Assembly (NCBI GenBank): GCA_025210455.1
Contig: JAOARQ010000049.1
Span: forward strand, 20,394 to 84,393
Direction of reading: 5' to 3'
DNA: 64,000 bases
DNA from: Pelagimonas sp.
GTDB lineage: Bacteria; Pseudomonadota; Alphaproteobacteria; Rhodobacterales; Rhodobacteraceae
The translations under genes and the position numbers were made by a program. Positions within the stretch are counted from its first letter, which is position 1. Every line of letters starts with the position of its first letter. The notes under the pieces were generated by a model. The model did no database searches. It was not told where the DNA came from and saw only the letters and a program-made list of their open reading frames with translations. Below are positions 52,043-60,119 of this stretch, in pieces.

Positions 52043-52078
52043 AATGGCTTTAGTCTGGTCTTATCCGTGGTGGGGGCG

Positions 52079-52142
52079 CAGGTCTGTTTGCGACGAATGT
52101 TGCGTCGTTTTGGGGTGCGGGGTGAATGCCAACAGGACCTAG
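52079..52142. mobile_element. MITE-like element, copy B (short or degenerate)
   Basis: The right end (GGGGTGCGGGGTGAATGCC then AACAGGACCTAG) matches the right end of copies A and C at most positions. The left end CAGGTCTGTTTGCGAC resembles the inverted left end only loosely. The interior is absent, leaving about 64 bases. The terminal CTAG supplies the stop codon of the adjacent minus-strand chemoreceptor-like gene (52139-52141). Confidence 0.5.
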
Positions 52143-52783
52143 ATTGTTGTGAGGCGGCCAGAGATCTTATCCAGCGTGTCCTGCATCTTGTTTGACAGAT
52201 CGCGGATTTCCGAGGCGATAACGGAAAACCCTTTGCCCTGTTCGCCGATGCGGGCCGCTTCGACAGAGGCGTTAAAGGCGATCAGCTGAATATTGCGGCC
52301 CAGATCATCCACATCATTGACCATATTGCGCATCTCGCGCGTGCCCTGCGTGCCGCGCAGCTGGGTTTCCTTCAAGAGTTCTTTGGTCATCTTGCCCAGA
52401 AAATCGGTGATGGTCTGTTCCAGCTGGAAGACGCCAAAGGTGCGCAGCGCCTGGATGTCATCTGCATGCCTTTGCACGGAAAAATCTTCGCGATTGATCA
52501 GATCGTGAAAGCTGCGCAGGGCCTGAGCGGCGGATTGGCGGGCCTTTTCCACAGCCGCGGAAAACTGGTAGTCATGCTGCTGCGCCAGCGAAACGGTCCC
52601 CTGATCCAGCATGGCCTGCGCGTTGTTGATGCGGGTTTTGCACATGCCAAGCAGCGCCTGCTGATCTTGCTGGTCTGCATCCGTGCCGTCGGCCATCAAA
52701 ATCAGGGAAAGCACCGCAATGCGGCTGGGCCCCACCCCCATGAAAATCTGGTTCTGGATCGTGTTGAGTTCCTGCATGTCCAA
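52139..52783 (-). CDS. Soluble methyl-accepting chemotaxis-like protein, short C-terminus
   Basis: A 214 aa protein without membrane helices. A helical N-terminal half (about residues 1-130) leads to a signalling-hairpin segment: NIQLIAFNASVEAARIGEQGKGFSVIASEIRDLSNKM, quoted as IQLIAFNASVEAARIGEQ and GKGFSVIASEIRDLS. This is the kinase-contacting tip of chemoreceptors. Only about 20 residues follow the tip, so the returning helix is short, and the stop lies in the end of element copy B. Truncation by the element is possible. Confidence 0.7.
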   Translation of the reverse strand: MDMQELNTIQNQIFMGVGPSRIAVLSLILMADGTDADQQDQQALLGMCKTRINNAQAMLDQGTVSLAQQHDYQFSAAVEKARQSAAQALRSFHDLINREDFSVQRHADDIQALRTFGVFQLEQTITDFLGKMTKELLKETQLRGTQGTREMRNMVNDVDDLGRNIQLIAFNASVEAARIGEQGKGFSVIASEIRDLSNKMQDTLDKISGRLTTI

Positions 52784-52935
52784 CCCTGCTGTCCTTAGGG
52801 TAAAGCTAGGGGCTGATCTTTAAGATTCGTTGAAAATGCGCGCGGGTAGGCGGGCTTTTCTTTTGGCCCGCGGCCCTTTTCATCTGTGGCGAAGCCCTTA
52901 TGTTCGCAGCAAAACGCGCGACAGGGAGAGCCAGA

Positions 52936-53985
52936 ATGAAAATGAATCCGCTGGGCCGATCAGGGCTGATGGTGTCTGAACTGTGTCTGGGCACGATGAC
53001 TTTTGGCACTCAGACGTCACAGGAAGACGCCCATGCGCAGATTGATTTCGCGCTGGAGGCGGGCATCAATTTCATGGATGCGGCGGAAATGTATCCGGTG
53101 AATCCCATCAGCGCCGAGACCATCGGCCTGACCGAAGAAATTCTGGGCAACTGGTTTGCCAGAACCGGTCGTCGCAGCGATTGGGTGCTGGCGACCAAAC
53201 ATTCAGGAGAGGGCTTTGCCCATGCGCGTGACGGGGCGCCGATGTCGTCGGATACGATCCGGGACGCGGTGGAAGGCTCGCTGAAGCGCCTGAAGACCGA
53301 TGTGATTGACCTTTATCAGTTGCACTGGCCCAATCGTGGGTCGATGGCGTTTCGCCAGAACTGGAGCTTTGCCCCCTGGAACTCTGGCTGGAGCCGGGAA
53401 GAGGTGGTGCAGAACATCGAAGATTGTCTGGGCGCGCTGCAAGACGAAGTTGCGCGGGGCACGATCCGGGCTTTCGGTCTGTCAAATGAAGGCGCCTGGG
53501 GCACGCAGCAATGGCTTGATGCGTCTGAACGTGTGGGCGGGCCGCGTGTGGCCACGATCCAGAATGAATATTCGCTGATGTGCCGCCTTGCAGATACGGA
53601 TCTGGCCGAGCTGATGACCTATGAAGAGGTGTCGCTCTTGCCGTTTTCGCCGCTGGCGACCGGGCTTTTGACCGGGAAATACCAAAACGGCGCGGTGCCC
53701 GAAGGGTCGCGCATGGCGATCAACGGGGATCTGGGCGGCCGCAAGAGCGACCGGGCCTTCCCGGCGGTTGCGGCCTATCTTGAGGTGGCGCAACGCTTTG
53801 ATCTGGATCCGGTCCTGATGGCGCTGAACTGGTCAGCGCGGCGGCCCTTTGTGGGATCGTCGATCTTTGGGGCCACCACACTGGATCAGCTGAAACATAT
53901 GGTCAAAGCGGCGGATATGGAGATGCCACAAGAGGTCTGGCAGGCTCTGGATGATGTGCACCGCGCCCATCCGATGCCTTATTGA
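52936..53985 (+). CDS. Aldo/keto reductase, Tas-like
   Basis: A 349 aa NADP(H)-dependent oxidoreductase with a (beta/alpha)8 barrel. The start MKMNPLGRSGLMVSELCLGTMTFG at 52936 has AGGGAGAG upstream. Catalytic residues are Asp in MDAAEMYPVNP, Tyr in the same segment, Lys in LATKHSGEG and His in DLYQLHWPNRG. The cofactor loop is LLPFSPLATGLLTGKY. It belongs to the Tas/YajO-like AKR group; substrate not assignable. Confidence 0.92.
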   Translation: MKMNPLGRSGLMVSELCLGTMTFGTQTSQEDAHAQIDFALEAGINFMDAAEMYPVNPISAETIGLTEEILGNWFARTGRRSDWVLATKHSGEGFAHARDGAPMSSDTIRDAVEGSLKRLKTDVIDLYQLHWPNRGSMAFRQNWSFAPWNSGWSREEVVQNIEDCLGALQDEVARGTIRAFGLSNEGAWGTQQWLDASERVGGPRVATIQNEYSLMCRLADTDLAELMTYEEVSLLPFSPLATGLLTGKYQNGAVPEGSRMAINGDLGGRKSDRAFPAVAAYLEVAQRFDLDPVLMALNWSARRPFVGSSIFGATTLDQLKHMVKAADMEMPQEVWQALDDVHRAHPMPY

Positions 53986-54010
53986 TCAGTTGAAATGCCT
54001 GAACGGCGCT

Positions 54011-54071
54011 TTTCATCTTGCCAGAAAAACTCTGGGGGAATTGTCCGTAGGACAAGGGGGCAGCCCCCCTA
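54011..54071 (-). repeat. REP-like GC-rich hairpin element, second copy
   Basis: Read on the minus strand it gives GGGGGGCTGCCCCC, a TTGTCC/GGACAA mini-hairpin, then TTCCCCCAGAGTTTTTCTGG and an AAGATGAAA tail. This is the same order as 9757-9808 (GC hairpin, CCCnGAGTnTTT, TGG, AAAGA). The stop codon of the XRE gene (54069-54071) is at its edge. It may act as terminator or message stabiliser for that gene. Confidence 0.45.
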
Positions 54072-54938
54072 TACCCCCAGCCCTTCTTCCTGCGCCAAAG
54101 AGCGCAGGTGGTCGGGCAGGTTGCGGGCGGAAACCGAGGCTTCTTTTACCAGATGATCGAAATGGCGGGTGAAGGCGGTGACGCGGTCGGTATCGCGGAA
54201 GGCCAGATAGTTGCGGCCCAGATAGATCACCCCCAAAAGCGGGCCAAAGATAGTGACCGGGGCCGAAAACAGCCGGCGCGCGTCAAACAGATAAACCCGC
54301 AGGCGCGGGTATAGGCTGTCGGTCAGATCCATCAGGGTGTTGATTTGCTGGCGGCGCAGATCGGTTGGCAGCCCGTGATAATAGCCGGTGCCTGCAACAA
54401 AGCTGTGCATCTCATAGAGCGGCAGGGCGATTTCATAATCTGACTGCGCGTTCTGCATCCAGCGCAGGCGCTCTTGTGAGGCGGTGATGGCCTGTTGTGT
54501 GGTCTTGCCCAAGTGCGGCGCGTATTCCCATTCCAGCATGTCGTTGGTTTTGAGCATATCAGGCAGGCCCGCTGGCACATGGCGGATCTTGTAGCCCGCC
54601 GACTCTTGGTGCCAGGCAAAGATCTGTTCATCCACCAGCGCGCGCTGGGCCTCGGTCATGGTCATTGAGGTGGCCAGCAGGTCGGCGGCGCTTTCGGGGC
54701 GGTCGGACAGGCCCAGCAGCCAGTCGCTGGACACCCCAAGCACCTGTGCAGATGCGCCCACGAGATGCGCATTGGGCAGCCGCGCGCCATCGCCTTTTAA
54801 CAGTTGCGAAATGGTCGAGCGATCCACCCCCATGGCCCGCGCGAGGGCGGTTTGATTTGACCCGGCCAGGGTCATGGCCTGCGCCAGACGGGTGCGAAAC
54901 AGGGTGGCGCGGTCGCGTTTGTCGATCAGATCCATCAT
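54069..54938 (-). CDS. XRE-family helix-turn-helix regulator with large sensor domain
   Basis: A 289 aa protein. The N-terminal HTH is RTRLAQAMTLAGSNQTALARAMGVDRSTISQLLKG (residues of about 14-50, given as LARAMGVDRSTISQLLKG for the recognition part). The C-terminal 200 residues have no named domain and end LPDHLRSLAQEEGLGV. Divergent from the DUF2061-desaturase pair with about 105 bases between, so it may control that pair. Confidence 0.8.
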   Translation of the reverse strand: MMDLIDKRDRATLFRTRLAQAMTLAGSNQTALARAMGVDRSTISQLLKGDGARLPNAHLVGASAQVLGVSSDWLLGLSDRPESAADLLATSMTMTEAQRALVDEQIFAWHQESAGYKIRHVPAGLPDMLKTNDMLEWEYAPHLGKTTQQAITASQERLRWMQNAQSDYEIALPLYEMHSFVAGTGYYHGLPTDLRRQQINTLMDLTDSLYPRLRVYLFDARRLFSAPVTIFGPLLGVIYLGRNYLAFRDTDRVTAFTRHFDHLVKEASVSARNLPDHLRSLAQEEGLGV

Positions 54939-55043
54939 GTGGTGATAAATATCATGTTTGATGAATTTTGTTAATCAAATTCAGAATTATCGCGGCCCGG
55001 TGCCCTTGCTAGCCTGATCTGGTGGAAACCATGAGGCAAGATA

Positions 55044-55253
55044 ATGGAAACACGGGCGCGGACATTGGTGAAATCCCTTCTCTGGACCCTGCTGGGACTG
55101 GTAATGATGGCGCTGGTGGGGCTGTTGTTCACCGGTTCTGTGGCGCTGGGCGGGGTGATGGCGCTGGTGAATGCGGCTTTGGGGTTTGTCAGCTATCTGC
55201 TGTATGAACGCCTTTGGTCCAATATCGGGTGGGGGCGTGATGCGCAGAGCTGA
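55044..55253 (+). CDS. DUF2061 small membrane protein
   Basis: A 69 aa protein of the DUF2061 family: ARTLVKSLLWTLLGLVMMALVGLLFTGS, then VALGGVMALVNAALGFVSYLLYERLWSNIGWG. Two membrane helices. Homologues often accompany or are fused to sulfate-assimilation or desaturase genes. Its stop overlaps the desaturase start by 14 bases. Confidence 0.88.
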   Translation: METRARTLVKSLLWTLLGLVMMALVGLLFTGSVALGGVMALVNAALGFVSYLLYERLWSNIGWGRDAQS

Positions 55254-56127
55254 GTGGCCGACACTGGTGATGTTGGGGCTGTGCTATGGGCTTTGGATCC
55301 TTGGCACGCTTTGGGCGGGGCAGTTCAGTGTGGTGCTGGCTGTGGGGCTGATCGCCCTCTCTGCGGCGCTGCATGGATCGCTGACCCATGAGATCGTGCA
55401 TGGGCATCCGTTCAGATCCTGTTTCTGGAACGCGGTGCTGGTGTTTCCGGCGCTGACGATCACGGTGCCCTATCTGCGGTTCAAGGATACCCATCTGGCC
55501 CATCATCGTGAATCCTGTCTGACGGATCCCTATGATGATCCCGAAAGCAATTACTGGGATCCGGCGGTCTGGGCGCAGCTGCCTGCCTGGGGGCGGGGGC
55601 TGTTGCGGGTGAACAATACGCTGATTGGGCGGGTGCTGCTGGGGCCCGCGATTGGCAACTGGGCCTTTATGCGCGGGGATCTGCGTCTGATACGGGACGG
55701 GGACCGGCGGGTGCTGTTCAGCTGGCTGTTGCATATCCCGGCGGTGCTGCTGGTGATCTGGTGGCTTTGGGCGCTGGCCGAGATCCCGCTTTGGGCCTTT
55801 GTGTTGGGCACCTATCTGGCGCATGGGCTTTTGAAGATCCGCACCTTCCTGGAGCATCGCGCCCATGAAGAGGCCTGCGCGCGCACGGTGATTATCGAAG
55901 ATCGCGGGCCGCTGGCCTGGCTGTTTCTGAACAACAATCTGCATGTGGTACATCATATGCATGGGCAGGTGCCCTGGTATGAGCTGCCCGCGCTGTATCG
56001 TGCGGATCGCGCCCGCTATCTGACGCGCAATCAGGGCTACGTTTATCGGTCTTATGCCGAAGTGATCTGGCGCTATTTTCGCAAGACAAAAGATCCGGTG
56101 CCGCATCCGCTCTGGCCTTCTGACTAA
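55240..56127 (+). CDS. Membrane fatty acid desaturase family protein
   Basis: A 295 aa di-iron membrane enzyme. The start MRRAEWPTLVMLGL at 55240 is inside the DUF2061 end; the earlier in-frame ATG at 55171 is rejected because it would overlap heavily. Three His boxes are visible: HGSLTHEIVHGHP, HLAHH, and HVVHHMH. Four or so membrane helices surround them. It desaturates or hydroxylates a lipid or beta-carotene-like substrate; which one is not clear. Confidence 0.9.
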   Translation: MRRAEWPTLVMLGLCYGLWILGTLWAGQFSVVLAVGLIALSAALHGSLTHEIVHGHPFRSCFWNAVLVFPALTITVPYLRFKDTHLAHHRESCLTDPYDDPESNYWDPAVWAQLPAWGRGLLRVNNTLIGRVLLGPAIGNWAFMRGDLRLIRDGDRRVLFSWLLHIPAVLLVIWWLWALAEIPLWAFVLGTYLAHGLLKIRTFLEHRAHEEACARTVIIEDRGPLAWLFLNNNLHVVHHMHGQVPWYELPALYRADRARYLTRNQGYVYRSYAEVIWRYFRKTKDPVPHPLWPSD

Positions 56128-56147
56128 AGAGCCGCCATAGGTGAGCC

Positions 56148-57047
56148 ATGGAATTATGGATCATCGCCACCTTCTTTGCCGCAGCTTTTCAGACCCTGCG
56201 GTTCATGTTGCAGAAAACCCTGACGGCTGGGGCGCTGAGCGCCACGGGCAGCACCTTTGCACGCTTTGCCTATACGGCGCCGGGGGCGGTGCTGGTGGCG
56301 GTGGGCTATCTATGGGTGACCCAATCGGCGGTGCCGTCGCTGGGGCTTTGGTTCTGGATCTGGGCGCTGGTGGGCGGGGTCAGTCAGATCCTTGCAACGG
56401 TCTTTGTGGTGATGACCTTCAAAGAGCGCAGCTTTGCTGTGGGTGTGACCCTGAAAAAGACCGAAGTGCTGCAGACCGCCTTTATCGGCTTTGTGCTGCT
56501 GGGCGAGATTGTGTCTCTGGGTGGCTGGCTGGCGATTGCCATTGGTCTGGTGGGGGTGCTGCTGCTGTCAAAGACGCCGGATATGGGATCGCTTTGGCAG
56601 GGGCTGCGCAGCCGGGCGGTGATGCTGGGGCTGACCTCAGGGTTTTTCTTTGCCATCTGCGGGGTGGGCTATCGGGCCACCACGCTTGAGATCCCCTCGG
56701 ATGATCCGATGTTGCGGGCGGTGATTTCACTGGTGATGGTTAGCTCTATGCAGGCGCTGATACTGGCGGTCTGGCTGGCCTGGCGCGAGCCGGGGCAGAT
56801 CCGTGCCACATGGGAGGCGCGCAAGACGGCGATCTGGCTGGGGATTTCATCGCTGTTTGGCACGGTGGGCTGGTTTCTGGCCTTTACCCTGCAAAAGGCC
56901 GCCTATGTCTATGCGGTGGGGCAGGTGGAACTGGTGTTCTCATTGATGGCGACGGTGCTGTTCTTCCGCGAAAAGCTGTCTGTGCGGGAATTTCTGGGGA
57001 TCGGGGTTCTCGCCCTGTCGATCATTTTGCTGGTGTTGCTGGGATAA
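56148..57047 (+). CDS. EamA/DMT-family transporter
   Basis: A 299 aa carrier with ten predicted membrane helices in two EamA repeats. The second repeat ends GQVELVFSLMATVLFFREKLSVREFLGIGVLALSIILLVLLG, a typical EamA close (quoted as QVELVFSLMATVLFFREKLS). It probably exports an amino acid or metabolite. It starts 20 bases after the desaturase. The 3' end overlaps the convergent DUF817 gene by 26 bases. Confidence 0.88.
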   Translation: MELWIIATFFAAAFQTLRFMLQKTLTAGALSATGSTFARFAYTAPGAVLVAVGYLWVTQSAVPSLGLWFWIWALVGGVSQILATVFVVMTFKERSFAVGVTLKKTEVLQTAFIGFVLLGEIVSLGGWLAIAIGLVGVLLLSKTPDMGSLWQGLRSRAVMLGLTSGFFFAICGVGYRATTLEIPSDDPMLRAVISLVMVSSMQALILAVWLAWREPGQIRATWEARKTAIWLGISSLFGTVGWFLAFTLQKAAYVYAVGQVELVFSLMATVLFFREKLSVREFLGIGVLALSIILLVLLG

Positions 57048-57831
57048 AGGGCGCGCGTGACAGCATATCGCGCTGCACCAGTGTTACGGTGACAAAGCTC
57101 ACATAAAGCAGCATGTACCACGATCCCATTTTCGACAGGCTGACCAGATCCAGCCTGCTTTGCCCAGTGTACAGCCAGGTGCCAGTCATGGTGCCGATGT
57201 TTTCAGCGATCCACATAAAGAATGAGGCCAGAAAGGCTGCCAGCGGCATGGGCATCCAATAGGTTTGCTGGCCAATGCGAAACCAGACGCGGGTGGCTCC
57301 GAACAGCAAAACCGTGCTGATCATCAGCGCGATGCGCATGTCAGGCAGATAGTGATGCGCGAAAAAGTTGCCATAGATTGCCGCGGCCAGAAGGGTGGCG
57401 GCCCAGAACGGCGGATAGGGGGCAAAGCGCATGTCAAAAGTGCGCACCACCCGCGCGATGAAAGAGCCAACAGCCGCATACATAAAGCCGGAAAACAGTG
57501 GCACACCCCATAGTTTCGACAGGGCCGGTTCCGGATAGGCCCAGCTGCCGACATTGACCTTGAACAGCTCCATCGCGGTGCCGGTCAGGTGAAACAGCAA
57601 GATGACCTTGGCCTCTTGCAGGGTTTCCAGTTTCAGCGCCAGAAAGCCCAGCTGGATGGCAACCGCATAGATCAGTAGCGCGTCATAGCGTGTCAGCGCC
57701 CAGTGATCGGGCCAGATCTGATCTGACAGCAAAAGCCCCGCCAGCATGAGAAAGCCAAACAGGCAGGCCCAGGCCTGTTTGAGGATGAACATGATCAGTT
57801 CGGCCAGCGCAAAGGGCAGGCGCGCGCGCAT
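57022..57831 (-). CDS. DUF817 membrane protein
   Basis: A 269 aa integral membrane protein with about eight helices. Conserved DUF817 stretches are LLFHLTGTAMELFKVNVGSWAYPEP, LFSGFMYAAVGSFIARV, YGNFFAHHYLPDMR and MPMPLAAFLASFFMWIAENIGTMTGTWLYTGQ, each given here as parts. Function unknown. The 5' end is about 50 bases from element copy C. Confidence 0.88.
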   Translation of the reverse strand: MRARLPFALAELIMFILKQAWACLFGFLMLAGLLLSDQIWPDHWALTRYDALLIYAVAIQLGFLALKLETLQEAKVILLFHLTGTAMELFKVNVGSWAYPEPALSKLWGVPLFSGFMYAAVGSFIARVVRTFDMRFAPYPPFWAATLLAAAIYGNFFAHHYLPDMRIALMISTVLLFGATRVWFRIGQQTYWMPMPLAAFLASFFMWIAENIGTMTGTWLYTGQSRLDLVSLSKMGSWYMLLYVSFVTVTLVQRDMLSRAPFIPATPAK

Positions 57832-57881
57832 TTTATCGCCAAGGGCGCGCTAAAGGTCGCGGGTCGTTGTCATTCCTGACC

Positions 57882-58154
57882 CTAGGGCCTGTTGACATTC
57901 ACCCCGCGCCCCCGGTTTGAGACCAAAATCCATCAGCGTTAGGCATTTTGGTGATGTAAAGGTGGCCCCTTTTCGAGCCAAAATAACGCCGCGATGGTGG
58001 ATTTTGGCCAAATCTCGAAGAGACGCGGCGAATTTTGCCCATCGCGGCGTTATTTTTTCCTCGTGATCAACTAGATCACGGCGGTCAAAATGCCTGGCGC
58101 TGAGCAAAATTCGTCTCGCGCCGGGGGCGCGGTATGAATGTCAACAGGCCCTAG
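57882..58154. mobile_element. MITE-like palindromic element, copy C (273 bases, most complete)
   Basis: Perfect 20-base terminal inverted repeats CTAGGGCCTGTTGACATTCA (57882-57901) and its complement (58135-58154). An internal 17-base inverted repeat AAATAACGCCGCGATGG (57981-57997) / CCATCGCGGCGTTATTT (58039-58055) is also perfect. There is no open frame of note. CTAG at both outer ends may include the target site. Copy A at 41985-42171 matches the reverse complement. This is the layout of a non-autonomous transposable element needing a transposase in trans; the family (IS5-like by end sequence) is a guess. Confidence 0.75.
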
Positions 58155-58230
58155 CCTGTGGGCTCTGCGGCGCAAACGGGGAAAAACCGCATTGGCGGGG
58201 TTTTGCAAAGGCGGGATTGGCGCTAGAGGG

Positions 58231-58243
58231 TGAACGGTGTTCA
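58231..58243. promoter_or_regulatory. TetR operator upstream of its own gene
   Basis: TGAACGGTGTTCA, a 13-base palindrome 13 bases upstream of the tetR ATG. The same pattern TGAACnnyGTTCA occurs three times before the pspA gene, so it is almost certainly the binding site of this regulator. Confidence 0.7.
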
Positions 58244-58256
58244 GATAGGGGCCGCT

Positions 58257-58862
58257 ATGTCGGAGAAAGTGAAGGCGCGCAAAGCGGCGCTGCGGGAAAA
58301 GCTGATTGTGCTGGCAGAGCAGCAGATTGCCGAGCGGGGCATGGGATCGTTGCGCGCGCGCGAACTGGCGAAAGAGGCCGGCTGCGCGGTGGGGGCGATC
58401 TATACGCATTTCGATGATCTGAATGCGCTGATCCTTGAGGTCAACGGCCGCACTTTTCGCAAGCTGGGGGTGCAGGTGGCGGGGGCCGTGGCGCAGGCCA
58501 AAGGGCAGGCGCCCAATGCGCGGCTGATCGCCATGAGCCACGCCTATCTGCATTTTGCGTCAGACAATCATCTGCTGTGGCGCGCCCTGTTCGACATTGA
58601 AATGCCCACGACGGGCGCGGTGCCGCAATGGTATATGGATGCGCTGGGCGGGTTGTTTTCCTATATCGCGGAACCGCTGGCCGAGATCTTTCCGGATATG
58701 CCCGAAAGCGAGCTGGATCTGATGGTGCGGGCGCTGTTTTCCTCGGTGCATGGGATTGTGCTGCTGGGATTGCAAAACCGCATTTCTGGTGTGCCCTTTG
58801 ACCATATCGAGCAGATGATTGCCCAGGTGCTGGGGCAGGTCGGGAATCCCTTACCTTTGTGA
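58257..58862 (+). CDS. TetR/AcrR-family regulator of the pspA-yiaA module
   Basis: A 201 aa repressor. The start [16 protein letters not shown] at 58257 avoids the operator; an upstream ATG at 58230 would put the operator inside the gene. [43 protein letters not shown], quoted as [20 protein letters not shown]. The C-terminal domain has the [17 protein letters not shown] region. Its TGA is the first bases of the first operator (58860) of the next gene. Auto-repression is likely. Confidence 0.9.
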   Translation: MSEKVKARKAALREKLIVLAEQQIAERGMGSLRARELAKEAGCAVGAIYTHFDDLNALILEVNGRTFRKLGVQVAGAVAQAKGQAPNARLIAMSHAYLHFASDNHLLWRALFDIEMPTTGAVPQWYMDALGGLFSYIAEPLAEIFPDMPESELDLMVRALFSSVHGIVLLGLQNRISGVPFDHIEQMIAQVLGQVGNPLPL

Positions 58863-58929
58863 ACACTGTTCATTTTTATTCTTGAACGGCGTTCAGTGTT
58901 TCGCTATCTCAATTTGTGAACGATGTTCA
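58860..58929. promoter_or_regulatory. Three tandem TetR operators before the pspA gene
   Basis: TGAACACTGTTCA (58860-58872), TGAACGGCGTTCA (58883-58895) and TGAACGATGTTCA (58917-58929). Start-to-start spacings are 23 and 34 bases. With the site at 58231 they give consensus TGAACRNYGTTCA. The first overlaps the tetR stop codon. Confidence 0.75.
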
Positions 58930-58946
58930 TGAATGGGAGAGACCAG

Positions 58947-59624
58947 ATGTTCGCAACACTCAAGACCCTGATCGCCGGAACCAATGCCCGCGCCGAAGAA
59001 AGCCTGCGCGATCACTTTTGCATTGAACTGATTGACCAGAAGATCCGCGAAGCCGAGGCCAGCCTGAAAGCGGCCAAGTTTTCTCTTGCGTCGCTGATCC
59101 AGCGTGAACGCAGTGAGACCCGCCAGATCACCGCGCTGGAGACCAAGGCAGCGGATCTGATGGCCCGTGCCAAAGAGGCGCTGGCTGCGGGGCGTGATGA
59201 TCTGGCGGAACAAGCGGCGCAGGCGATTGCCACCATGGAGAACGAGCTGGTGGTGCGGCGCGAGACTTTGCAGCGGCTGGAAACACGGATCTTGCAGCTG
59301 CGGCAATCGGTTGAGGGCGCCAATCGCCGGATCATCGACCTGAAGCAGGGCGCTGTGGCAGCGCGGGCGGCCAAGAAAGAGCAGGACATTCAGAAACGTC
59401 TGGGCGCGCATGTGGCGCAGGACACCGCCTTTGAAGAGGCCGAAGCGCTGGTGGCGCGGGTGCTGCAACGCGACGATCCTTTTGAACAAAGCCAGATTCT
59501 GAAAGAAATCGACAGCGGTCTGGATCAGAGCAACGTCGCAGATCGCCTGTCGGATGCGGGCTTTGGTGCGCCTGTGCGGTCATCAGCGGCAGATGTTCTG
59601 AGCCGCCTGAAAGCTGACGCATAA
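58947..59624 (+). CDS. PspA/IM30-family membrane-stress protein
   Basis: A 225 aa coiled-coil protein. The start chosen is MFATLKTLIAGTNARAEESL at 58947 after GGGAGAG; an ATG at 58923 lies inside the third operator. Long heptads run through residues of about 30-160 (DQKIREAEASLKAAKFSLASL; ELVVRRETLQRLETRILQLR). The PspA-like amphipathic N-terminal helix could bind stressed inner membrane. Shorter and less conserved than E. coli PspA, so family placement is by pattern. Confidence 0.75.
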   Translation: MFATLKTLIAGTNARAEESLRDHFCIELIDQKIREAEASLKAAKFSLASLIQRERSETRQITALETKAADLMARAKEALAAGRDDLAEQAAQAIATMENELVVRRETLQRLETRILQLRQSVEGANRRIIDLKQGAVAARAAKKEQDIQKRLGAHVAQDTAFEEAEALVARVLQRDDPFEQSQILKEIDSGLDQSNVADRLSDAGFGAPVRSSAADVLSRLKADA

Positions 59625-59670
59625 CCCAATCTAACACACTGAAAATACATATACCCTTAGGAGACTTCAC

Positions 59671-59946
59671 ATGTTTAACGAACGCAATGAAAACGGCATG
59701 ATCATGTTCATCAATATGGCAGGCGTGGTGCTGGCCTATGGTCTGCTGGCAATTTCGCTGTACCTGTCGGTGGATGTGCCGTTGTCGACCAAAGGGTACT
59801 GGGGGATGGGGATTGTCCTGCTGACCATCTCTTTGATCAACGTTGTCAAATATCGCTTTGACTGGAAATCCTCGGAAGACCGCTTCCGCCGCATCGAAGA
59901 GGCGCGCAACGAAAAGCTGCTGGAAGAGGCGCTGAAAGAAGAGTGA
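59671..59946 (+). CDS. YiaA/YiaB-type two-helix membrane protein
   Basis: A 91 aa protein with two hydrophobic helices (about residues 12-33 and 42-61) joined by STKGYWGMG and ending in a charged amphipathic tail (FDWKSSEDRFRRIEEARNEKLLEEALKEE, quoted as SEDRFRRIEEARNEKLLE). This fits the YiaAB two-helix family. It follows pspA by 46 bases and has its own GGAG site. Confidence 0.75.
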   Translation: MFNERNENGMIMFINMAGVVLAYGLLAISLYLSVDVPLSTKGYWGMGIVLLTISLINVVKYRFDWKSSEDRFRRIEEARNEKLLEEALKEE

Positions 59947-59966
59947 TCTTCGCACATCTGATCAGC

Positions 59967-59993
59967 CACCCGTCAGAGTTGCTCTGGCGGGTG
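59967..59993. terminator. Hairpin between yiaA-like gene and the small secreted peptide
   Basis: CACCCGTCAGAG (59967-59978) and CTCTGGCGGGTG (59982-59993) form a 12-bp stem with one T-G pair and a 3-base loop. The T-tract is weak on both strands. Likely shared end of the two convergent units. Confidence 0.55.
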
Positions 59994-59996
59994 CTG

Positions 59997-60119
59997 TTAT
60001 TTCTGGCAGTCGAAAACGCTGGGCCTTCCCTGCGCCTGCGCGCGGGCGTCTTGTGCCATAAAGCCAAGAATGATGACGAAACCGGTCAGCATCAGGCTGG
60101 GTGTTTTAGATAGGCGCAT
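59997..60119 (-). CDS. Small exported peptide, 40 aa
   Basis: The minus strand encodes MRLSKTPSLMLTGFVIILGFMAQDARAQAQGRPSVFDCQK, here as MRLSKTPSLMLTGFVIILGF plus a C-terminal QGRPSVFDCQK, with a strong AGGAGG ribosome site 9 bases upstream (60125-60131). Signal peptide with probable AxA cleavage (ARA). The mature part would be about 13 residues with a single Cys. Too short for usual gene callers. Function unknown. Confidence 0.6.
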   Translation of the reverse strand: MRLSKTPSLMLTGFVIILGFMAQDARAQAQGRPSVFDCQK

